Assembly: GCA_963664635.1 (NCBI GenBank)
Contig: OY761542.1
Location: 3,224,001 to 3,288,000 of the forward strand
Direction of reading: 5' to 3'
Length of the DNA: 64,000 nt
Source: VXNE01 sp963664635
Lineage (GTDB): Bacteria; Pseudomonadota; Gammaproteobacteria; Pseudomonadales; Azotimanducaceae
Part shown: piece after piece, positions 16,690-23,536 of the stretch
How the letters are laid out: each line of letters begins with the position of its first letter
Position numbering within the stretch: the stretch's first letter is position 1
Program-made: the position numbers and the translations under genes
Notes under the pieces: model-generated
Databases searched by the model: none
The model's input: only the letters and a program-made list of their open reading frames with translations
What the model was told of the DNA's origin: nothing

Positions 16690-18516
16690 GTGCGCAATCT
16701 TCCATCCCTGCTGGGCCTTGCCGCCCTGCTTCAGCTGCCGGCCGCGGCCGAACTCGAGACGATCGTCGTCAAGGCGAGCCGCCTGGGCGCCGGAGACCGT
16801 CCCCCGACCGTCCTGACCGACGACGACATCGACGCGCGCCACGCACAGCACGCCGCCGACGCGCTGCGCGGTCTGCCCGGCTTCGCCCTGAGCCGGGCGG
16901 GCAATCGTGGCGGCGCGACCCAGGCGCGCCTGCGCGGCGCCGAGGCGAACCACGTGCTCACGGTGCTCGACGGGATCGAACTGAACAACCCCGCCAACGG
17001 CTCCGAGTTCGACTTCGCCCACCTCGACCTCACCGGGGCGACCCGAGTCGAGATCGCGAACGGTCCGAGAAGCGCGGTGTGGGGCGTGGACGCCCTGGCC
17101 GGGCTGCTGTACATCGACACCACGCCGGTCGAGGACACGCTGCGTCTCGACCTCGCCGGGGGCAGCCACGCCACGCGCGACGCGAGCGCCCGATTCGCCC
17201 GGGTCGGCGACGACGGACACCTCGCCGTTACCGCGAGCCACTTTGACACGGGCGGCACCAACATCGCCCGGAGCGGCGACGAGGAGGACGCTTACCGCAA
17301 CACCACCGTGCACCTCAACGCGGCTCGCGACGCGGGCCCGATGGCCTTCGGCGCCGTGGTGCGCGCCGTGGAGGCCGAACTGGAGTACGACCCGACGCCC
17401 TGGCCCGCGTTCCGGCCGGCGGACGGCGACCGGGCGGCGGACTCCGGGCGGCGCTACGGCAAACTCGAGGCCGGGTACGAGGGGTTCGAGCGGTGGCAAC
17501 CCACCCTGACGGTGACGGCCGCCCGCGCGGCCGACGCCCAGTTCGCGGACGGCCTGGAGATCGCCTCCACGCTCGGCGAGCGGGTGACGGTGTCCTTCAG
17601 CAACAACTTCGCGCTCGCGGCCGCGCACTTCCTGAACGCCACGGTCGAGCGCGAGACGCACCGCTTCCGCCAGCGCGGGGCACCCACCCCGTTCGCGGAT
17701 CCCAACCAGCGCCAGCGCCTCGAGGCCCGCGGCGCCGCGGTGGAGTACCAGTTCCGCGCGGCGCGCACGTTCGCTTCCTTCTCCGCCCGTTTCGACCGCC
17801 ATGACGCATTCGACGACGCCTTCGCCTGGCATGCGGCCCTCGCCCGGGCACTCGGACCCGGGCGCGCGTTCGCCAACGTCGGCACGGGCGTCAAGAACCC
17901 GACGTTCTCGGAGCGTTTCGGCTACACGCCGGACACCTTCTTCGGCAACCCGGACCTCGAGCCGGAGGAGTCGCTGGAGTACGAGATCGGCTACGCCACC
18001 CGCCGGTTCACCGTGGCGGCTTTCAACGGCGCGCTCGACAACGAGATCGCAGGCTTCGTGTTCGATCCCGCGCGCGGCGGCTTCACCGCGCGCAACCTCG
18101 ATCGCGAGAGCACGCGCCGTGGGCTCGAAGCCGGCTACCGCGACACCTTCGGTCCGGTCCACGTATCCGCTTCCTACACCTGGCTCGACGCTGCCGAGGA
18201 GGGGCGGCGCGAGATCCGCCGGCCCCGCCACCAGGGCCGCGTGGACCTTGCCGGGTCCCTGACGCCGGTCCTCGACTTCAACCTCGGCGCCGCGGTCGTC
18301 GGCGAACAGATCGACAATGACTTCGCGACCTTTCCCGCAACGCGCCGAACCCTCGACGGCTACACCCTGATCCACGCGGGACTGACCTGGTCCGTAGCGC
18401 CCCGGCTGCGCGCCTGGCTGCAAGTCGAGAACGCCTTCGACGCGGACCACGAGGACATCCTGGGCTATCGTAGCCCCGGCGCCCGGGCCATGGCGGGCGT
18501 CGTGTTCGAACCCTGA
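16690..18516 (+). CDS. btuB: TonB-dependent vitamin B12 receptor, BtuB-like
   Basis: A 608-residue outer-membrane transporter. GTG at 16690 opens a signal peptide (MRNLPSLLGLAALLQLPAAA), followed by a TonB box-like ETIVVKAS and a plug domain with TVLTDDDIDARHAQHAADAL, LRGAEANHVLTVLDGIELNN and GPRSAVWGVDALAGLLYIDT. The rest is a beta-barrel ending in the typical aromatic/hydrophobic strand (MAGVVFEP). Control by the cobalamin riboswitch just upstream makes cobalamin or another corrinoid the likely substrate, energised by TonB-ExbBD. No BtuCDF genes are in the window. The frame is open upstream, but earlier codons lie inside the riboswitch. Confidence 0.92.
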   Translation: MRNLPSLLGLAALLQLPAAAELETIVVKASRLGAGDRPPTVLTDDDIDARHAQHAADALRGLPGFALSRAGNRGGATQARLRGAEANHVLTVLDGIELNNPANGSEFDFAHLDLTGATRVEIANGPRSAVWGVDALAGLLYIDTTPVEDTLRLDLAGGSHATRDASARFARVGDDGHLAVTASHFDTGGTNIARSGDEEDAYRNTTVHLNAARDAGPMAFGAVVRAVEAELEYDPTPWPAFRPADGDRAADSGRRYGKLEAGYEGFERWQPTLTVTAARAADAQFADGLEIASTLGERVTVSFSNNFALAAAHFLNATVERETHRFRQRGAPTPFADPNQRQRLEARGAAVEYQFRAARTFASFSARFDRHDAFDDAFAWHAALARALGPGRAFANVGTGVKNPTFSERFGYTPDTFFGNPDLEPEESLEYEIGYATRRFTVAAFNGALDNEIAGFVFDPARGGFTARNLDRESTRRGLEAGYRDTFGPVHVSASYTWLDAAEEGRREIRRPRHQGRVDLAGSLTPVLDFNLGAAVVGEQIDNDFATFPATRRTLDGYTLIHAGLTWSVAPRLRAWLQVENAFDADHEDILGYRSPGARAMAGVVFEP

Positions 18517-18526
18517 GGAAGCGCCC

Positions 18527-19936
18527 GTGAACGAAGACCGCGTCGCCGAGTTCGTGGAGAGCGCCTGGGACGACGCGATCGTCCCGACGCTCCACGACTA
18601 CATCCGCATCCCCAACCAGTCGCCGCACTTCGACCGCGACTGGGAGCGCGCCGGGCACATGGAGCGCGCGGCCGAAATGCTGCTCGCCTGGGCCCGCGCC
18701 TTCGATCTCCGCGGCGCGCAGGCGCGCATCGTCAGGCTCGCCGGACGCACGCCCGTGATCGTCGTGGAGGTCCCCGGGACGGCGCCGGGCAACGTGCTGC
18801 TCTACGGCCACTACGACAAGCAGCCGCCGTTCACGGGCTGGGCGGACGGACTGTCGGCCTGGGAACCCGTGCTGCGGGGCGGGCGCCTGTACGGCAGGGG
18901 CGGCGCCGACGACGGCTACGCCCTGTTCGCCAGCATGACGGCCATCGCGGCGGTCCAGCGCGAGGGCCTGCCGCACGCGCGCTGCCTCATCCTGATCGAG
19001 GGATGCGAGGAGAGCGGCAGCTTCGACCTGCCGTTCTACCTCGAGGCGCTCGATGCGGACATCGGCACGCCGGACCTCGTGATCTGCCTCGACGCCGAGT
19101 GCGGCAACTACGACCAGCTCTGGCTGACGACCTCGCTGCGCGGCATGCTCTCGGGCACGCTGACGGTGGACGTCCTCACCGAAGGCGTGCACTCGGGTGT
19201 CGCCGGCGGCATCGTCCCCTCCAGCTTCCGGCTGCTCCGCACGATCCTGGAACGGGTCGAGGACGGCGCGACCGGCGCGCTCGCCGACGCGCTGCAGGTG
19301 CAGGTTCCCCCCGCCGCCACGGCGCAGGCCAAGGCCGTTGCCGCGACGCTGGGCGACGCGGTCGTCGAGCGTTTTCCGTGGGCCGCGGCGTCGCGACCGG
19401 ATCCCGCCAGCTACGCCGACCTGCTGCTCGCCAACACGTGGCTGCCCAGCCTCGGTGTCGTCGGTCTGTCCGGGGCGCCCCCGGTGGACGAGGCCGGCAA
19501 CACGCTGCGGCCGAACACCGCCGCCAAGCTGGTCTTCCGCCTGCCGCCCACGTGCGATGCCGCAGCCGCGGCGACCGCGGTGAAGGCGCTGCTGGAGCGC
19601 GATCCGCCCACCGGCGCCATGGTCGCGTTCGAGCTCGACGAACCCCACACCGGCTGGCACGCACCGCCGGTCGCCCACTGGCTGTCCGAGTCCGCGGACC
19701 GGGCGTCGCGCGCGTTCTTCGGACGCCCCATGCTCACCATGGGCTGCGGGGGGACGATTCCGTTCATGAAGATGCTCGGCGACCGCTATCCCGGCGTGCA
19801 GTTCGCCGTGACCGGCGTGCTCGGACCCAACTCGAACGCCCACGGTCCCAACGAGTTTCTCGACATCCCGACGGGCAAGCGGGTGACGTCCTGCATGGCC
19901 GCCCTCCTGGCGGACCACCCGCGCCGGAGCTCGTGA
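18527..19936 (+). CDS. M20-family metallopeptidase (dipeptidase-like)
   Basis: A 469-residue cytosolic zinc peptidase. Metal ligands and catalytic residues appear in order: His95 in LLYGHYDKQP, Asp in GRGGADDGYA, Glu-Glu in EGCEESGS, Asp in CLDAECGN and the late His in SNAHGPNEFL. The dimerisation (lid) domain lies in between (SGTLTVDVLTEGVHSGVAGG). Relatives hydrolyse dipeptides or N-acyl amino acids; the exact substrate cannot be read from the sequence. It starts 11 bases after btuB and could be cotranscribed with it, which would be a chance pairing functionally. Complete. Confidence 0.9.
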   Translation: MNEDRVAEFVESAWDDAIVPTLHDYIRIPNQSPHFDRDWERAGHMERAAEMLLAWARAFDLRGAQARIVRLAGRTPVIVVEVPGTAPGNVLLYGHYDKQPPFTGWADGLSAWEPVLRGGRLYGRGGADDGYALFASMTAIAAVQREGLPHARCLILIEGCEESGSFDLPFYLEALDADIGTPDLVICLDAECGNYDQLWLTTSLRGMLSGTLTVDVLTEGVHSGVAGGIVPSSFRLLRTILERVEDGATGALADALQVQVPPAATAQAKAVAATLGDAVVERFPWAAASRPDPASYADLLLANTWLPSLGVVGLSGAPPVDEAGNTLRPNTAAKLVFRLPPTCDAAAAATAVKALLERDPPTGAMVAFELDEPHTGWHAPPVAHWLSESADRASRAFFGRPMLTMGCGGTIPFMKMLGDRYPGVQFAVTGVLGPNSNAHGPNEFLDIPTGKRVTSCMAALLADHPRRSS

Positions 19937-19938
19937 CG

Positions 19939-21333
19939 TCAGCGGGTCAGCGGCCCGAGCACGACGAACCACACCACGGCCGCCGCCATCAGGACCTCGA
20001 AGGCGAGGATGACCCACAGCCCGTAGCGGGTGAGCGCGCGCGGCCGGATCCGCGGGTCCATGTTCCGCGCCTGCAGCCAGATGGTCGCGCCGCACTGAAT
20101 CGGCAGGAAGAGCGCCGACGTCAGCCCGCCGATCATGATGAGCACGACGAAGTTCGGGATGAACAGGTAGATGAGAAACGCGACGATCGGCAGCGCGGCG
20201 AGGTACCAGCGGATGATGGCCTTGCGCAACGCGAGGTTGTTGCGGTCCATGAACCGCATCTCGATGAAGTAGTCCGGGATCACTCGCCCGGCGGCGCCGA
20301 CGCCCGACAGGACCGTCGAGAACAGGATGAAAAACGCGCCAAAGCTGAAGATCCACACCGCCCACGCGCCGAGCGTCTGCGTGAAGATGTTGGACAGCGC
20401 GCCGATGGTCTCCGCGTTGCCCTCGGGCTGGATCCCCATCTGGTTCAGCACGCCGGCGCCCAGGACGTAGAACGGCACCGTGGCGCAGGTCACGATCAGC
20501 AGTGCGAGCCAGACGTCGGTATGCACCACCCGCATCCAGCCCCGGGCGTGGGACTCCCAGTCCGGATCGCTGCGATCCGAGCCCACGTAGCTCGGCCAGC
20601 CCTTCTCGATGGACCAGTACGTATAGGCGGTCACGTCCCCGGAGTTGGTGCCCGTGTAGCCGTAGGCGGCGAGCGCCAGCGCGGCGAACGCGACGAAGAC
20701 GGCGGGGTCGGGCGTCAGCCCGCCGACGATGTCGTCCAGCGTCGTGCGGTACTCGGTGAACTGCATGGCGACGGAGCAGATGAGCGTGGCCGCGGTGAAC
20801 GCCAGCACGAGCGGCAGCATCACCCCCTCCAGCCACCGGTAGGATCCGGTGCTCAGGATGAGTGAACAGACCACCGCGATGAGCCCGGTGCAGACCGCGC
20901 CGTCGATGGAGATGCCGCCCAGCGAAGCCAGGAACGACAGCGACTGCCCGCCGCCGCCGATGATGCCCCCGAGACCCATGGTGCCCGGCACGTAGCCCAG
21001 GAGGCCCAGCCAGATGGGCCAGGAGATCCGCCAGATCTTGCCCGGCAGGCGGTTGACCGCCCGCAGGTAGGTGTCGCCGGAGATGATCGTGTAGCGGACC
21101 ATCTCCGCCTGCACCAGGGTCTTCACCCAGCAGGACAGCAACAGCCACCACAGCAGCGACCAGCCGGCGGCGGCCCCCAGACTGGTCGTCAGCACCAGCT
21201 CCCCGGAGCCGATCACGGCCCCCGTGACGATCAGGCTCGGGCCGAGGTACTTGATCCGCTCGCGGAAGCCGACCGGCGGCGCGTGCGACTCGCCGTGCCG
21301 CACGGTATAGGGATCGGCCTGTGTTTCCGCCAT
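19939..21333 (-). CDS. Nramp-family transporter, divergent
   Basis: A 464-residue inner-membrane protein with about 11 hydrophobic helices, starting MAETQADPYTVRHGESHAPP. The first helix reads YLGPSLIVTGAVIGSGELVL, the position where true Nramp manganese/iron transporters have the metal-binding DPGN; here Asp and Asn are absent. Later helices such as GYVPGTMGLGGIIGGGGQSL keep the family pattern but no MPHN-type metal site is seen. This places it in the divergent Nramp-related group, whose substrate may be other than Mn2+ or Fe2+. Start at 21333 is preferred because upstream codons overlap a structured repeat. It converges with the M20 peptidase gene. Confidence 0.82.
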   Translation of the reverse strand: MAETQADPYTVRHGESHAPPVGFRERIKYLGPSLIVTGAVIGSGELVLTTSLGAAAGWSLLWWLLLSCWVKTLVQAEMVRYTIISGDTYLRAVNRLPGKIWRISWPIWLGLLGYVPGTMGLGGIIGGGGQSLSFLASLGGISIDGAVCTGLIAVVCSLILSTGSYRWLEGVMLPLVLAFTAATLICSVAMQFTEYRTTLDDIVGGLTPDPAVFVAFAALALAAYGYTGTNSGDVTAYTYWSIEKGWPSYVGSDRSDPDWESHARGWMRVVHTDVWLALLIVTCATVPFYVLGAGVLNQMGIQPEGNAETIGALSNIFTQTLGAWAVWIFSFGAFFILFSTVLSGVGAAGRVIPDYFIEMRFMDRNNLALRKAIIRWYLAALPIVAFLIYLFIPNFVVLIMIGGLTSALFLPIQCGATIWLQARNMDPRIRPRALTRYGLWVILAFEVLMAAAVVWFVVLGPLTR

Positions 21334-21343
21334 GGTCGCGTCC

Positions 21344-21408
21344 GAATCGAGTTTGGCGGCACATCCCTGTGCCGCTGCGGGGAAGCTCTTGATCAGAGCT
21401 TCCCCGCA
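21344..21408. repeat. Multi-hairpin repeat, copy A (last two hairpins)
   Basis: Contains GGCGGCACATCCCTGTGCCG and then GCGGGGAAGCTCT-tgatc-AGAGCTTCCCCGC, matching hairpins 4 and 5 of the full copies at 55746 and 58687, plus the TCCGAATCGAGTTTG remains of hairpin 3. The outer bases of the last stem differ from the full copies but change on both arms together. It sits in the leader of the Nramp-like gene. Confidence 0.8.
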
Positions 21409-21483
21409 GGCGGCCATCCTATCGCAACCGGTCCGCGTACCCGCGTGGGCCCGCCGCCACCGGTCCGCCACCGGCCTGGAGCG

Positions 21484-22074
21484 CTACTGCAGGAGGCGGC
21501 TGTCGCGCCCGAAACGGCTCTTCAGGAAGTCCATCTGGTCGCCGAGAATCCGTCCGCTGTTGGTCAGCGCGAGGTACTCCGCGAAGTTCGGGACGTACGG
21601 CAGGGCGAGCAACTCCATGCCGCACTCGTGGGCGAGGCGGCTGCCCTTGTGATGGTTGCAGCGCCGGCACGCCGCCACGCAGTTGTCCCAGCGGTCGAGG
21701 CCGCCCCGCGCGCGCGGCACGACATGGTCGCGGGTCAGGGCCGCATCCGGGAACCCGCCCCCGCAGTACAGGCACAGGTTGCGGTCCCGGCCGAACAGGG
21801 CCGCGTTGGTCAGCGGCGGCACCCCGCGCGCCGGTTCGACGATGCGGCCGTGACAGGCGATGATGCTGTGGATGTCGAGGTGCGACTGCGACCCGTCGAC
21901 GCGGGAGTGACCGCCGCGGATGCGCAGCACGGCGTCCCCCAGCGTCCACACGACCAGGTCGCGCGCGTAGAGGCACGTCGCTTCCTGCCAGGTCGTCCAG
22001 TCGACCGGCCGGCCGGCCACGTTGAGCCGCAGGATGCGCGGTGCCCTATCGAACTCGCCAAGGGTGGCCAACAT
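21484..22074 (-). CDS. HNH endonuclease
   Basis: A 196-residue protein if started at MLATLGEFDRAPRILRLNVA (22074). The C-terminal half carries a zinc-stabilised HNH site: CLYCG, then LTRDHVVPRARGGLDRWDNC with the catalytic His and central Asn, then CRRCNHHKGSR. The N-terminal half (VDWTTWQEATCLYARDLVVW, GGHSRVDGSQSHLDIHSIIA) is the arrangement common in free-standing bacterial HNH proteins of the 5-methylcytosine-restriction-like class found beside housekeeping genes. It may be a housekeeping DNA-processing nuclease rather than a mobile one. An upstream start at 22152 is possible but adds basic low-complexity sequence. Confidence 0.85.
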   Translation of the reverse strand: MLATLGEFDRAPRILRLNVAGRPVDWTTWQEATCLYARDLVVWTLGDAVLRIRGGHSRVDGSQSHLDIHSIIACHGRIVEPARGVPPLTNAALFGRDRNLCLYCGGGFPDAALTRDHVVPRARGGLDRWDNCVAACRRCNHHKGSRLAHECGMELLALPYVPNFAEYLALTNSGRILGDQMDFLKSRFGRDSRLLQ

Positions 22075-22328
22075 GTCCGGAATCCAGGTTGCGGCGCGAC
22101 GGCCCGGTGCGAAATTGCCGCGCATTCTGACGAATCGGCGTGACCTTGGCAATCACTAGAGTTGTCCAACGCTAAGTGAGTATCCATGATGTCAAGCGGC
22201 GCGTTTGTCGGGTACGCAACTGGTGGTGGTCATTCCGCTTTGGGCGGCCCGTGTCGAATGAACGTCGCCTGTGCGGTTGGGTCGCGGAGAACCTACTGGC
22301 GCGCAAGGCGGTCGGGTGCCTGGTGCTG

Positions 22329-22402
22329 CGATGCGGTTGACCTTCGGCCCAGGTTGCGGTCGCTTGACGCTCCCTCCACCCAGGCCGAAGGTCGCCGCAT
22401 CG
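22329..22402. other. Long hairpin in the IS110 3' flank
   Basis: CGATGCGGTTGACCTTCGGCC at 22329-22349 pairs with GGCCGAAGGTCGCCGCATCG at 22383-22402 with one or two mismatches around a 33-base loop. It lies downstream of the IS110 transposase stop, within the 22192-22428 non-coding stretch. IS110-family elements carry a structured non-coding RNA in one flank that guides target choice, so this is a candidate, though a plain terminator is also possible. Confidence 0.45.
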
Positions 22403-22428
22403 TCGGGATCAGGCACCGTGCCGCGCCT

Positions 22429-23382
22429 TTAGCCGGGCGCGGGTTCGAGATTCGGAGTCCACGGGCGGTCCTGCTTCAGCAGCGCGTTGGCCAGGACCAC
22501 CAGCTTGCGCATGATCGCGGTCAGGGCGACCTTTGGCGGCTTGCCGCGGGAACGCAGCTCGGCGTACTTGTGGGCCATGTCGGGGTTGCAGCGGAGCGCC
22601 GCCACAGCCGCCATGTAGACCAGCCGCCGGGGCCGGGCGCGCCCGCCGCGGATGAAGCTGCGTCCCTGCCACTGGCCAGACTCGCGCGTCCATGGCGCGA
22701 CGCCGATCAGGCTGGCGGCCGCCTTGCCATCGATGCGCCCGAGTTCCGGCATGTCGGCGAGCAGGCCGGCCGCGACCACCGGGCCGACGCCGGCGATGGA
22801 CGTGAGCACCTCGGCCCGGCGTGACAGTTCCGCGTCGGCGCCGGTGGCCTTGTCGATCTCGTCGTCCAAGGCCCTGATCTGCCTCCGGATCTGTGCCAGT
22901 CGGTTCTTTAACTGCCGCTTGAGCAGGGCATGGCGCACGTGCTTCTGCCGGTTCAGCGCCGCCGTGCGGTCCTTGACCAGCGCGTCGCGCGCCGTCACCA
23001 GTTCGTCCAGGTCGCGTAGCGCCGGTGGCCTCGGCTCCACCCGTCGCAACTCCACCGCGTCGCCCATCGCAGCCAGAACGCGCGCATCCACCGCGTCGGT
23101 CTTCGCGCCTTCGCCCATGGCCTGCGCAAAACGGCGCGCGCGTAGCGCGTTGACCCGCGCCAGAGGTAGCCGCGCCGCCAGGCTCTCCTCGAACTCCCGA
23201 TGCCACGGCCCCGTGGACTCGTAGACCACCAGCGCGGTGCAGTCGCCGACCCACGCCGCCAGTTCGTCGAACCCGGTCGCCGCGTTCGCGAAGCGCGCCG
23301 ACTCACCGGTCGAGCGCCGGTGGACGTCGAGGTGGGCCTTCGAGATGTCCACGCCGATCGTGTCGGGGGTATGATCGCTCAT
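22429..23382 (-). CDS. IS110-family transposase
   Basis: A 317-residue DEDD recombinase. The N-terminal RuvC-like part has IGVDISKAHLDVHRRSTGES (first Asp), VVYESTGPWHREFEESLAAR (Glu) and GEGAKTDAVDARVLAAMGDA (paired Asp). The C-terminal transposase_20 part has LTSIAGVGPVVAAGLLADMP and the serine-bearing RESGQWQGRSFIRGGRARPR. These enzymes move their element without terminal inverted repeats, guided by an element-encoded RNA. The gene is intact. Its upstream flank (23383-23536) runs into the end of the next IS, which is inserted 155 bases away. A tail scar of a related copy lies at 9062-9193. Confidence 0.93.
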   Translation of the reverse strand: MSDHTPDTIGVDISKAHLDVHRRSTGESARFANAATGFDELAAWVGDCTALVVYESTGPWHREFEESLAARLPLARVNALRARRFAQAMGEGAKTDAVDARVLAAMGDAVELRRVEPRPPALRDLDELVTARDALVKDRTAALNRQKHVRHALLKRQLKNRLAQIRRQIRALDDEIDKATGADAELSRRAEVLTSIAGVGPVVAAGLLADMPELGRIDGKAAASLIGVAPWTRESGQWQGRSFIRGGRARPRRLVYMAAVAALRCNPDMAHKYAELRSRGKPPKVALTAIMRKLVVLANALLKQDRPWTPNLEPAPG

Positions 23383-23536
23383 CCTTCCCTGCTCCTGTGC
23401 TTGTCATGCGGGCCTCGATGCCCAGGTATCCATTCAGGACGTGCCGGGAAGGACGGCGGCGACCAAACTCACTTGCGGCCCCGAGGGCCGAGCCTGAAAC
23501 GGTCCGCCGCCGCCCCCCTCCGCCGGCCTGCTAGCC

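Noticed and set aside
18278..21364. A 1,028-codon minus-strand open frame across btuB, the M20 gene and the Nramp gene
   Set aside because: It lies opposite or out of frame with three well-supported genes and its product is an Arg/Gly/Ala-rich composition typical of GC-rich shadow frames.
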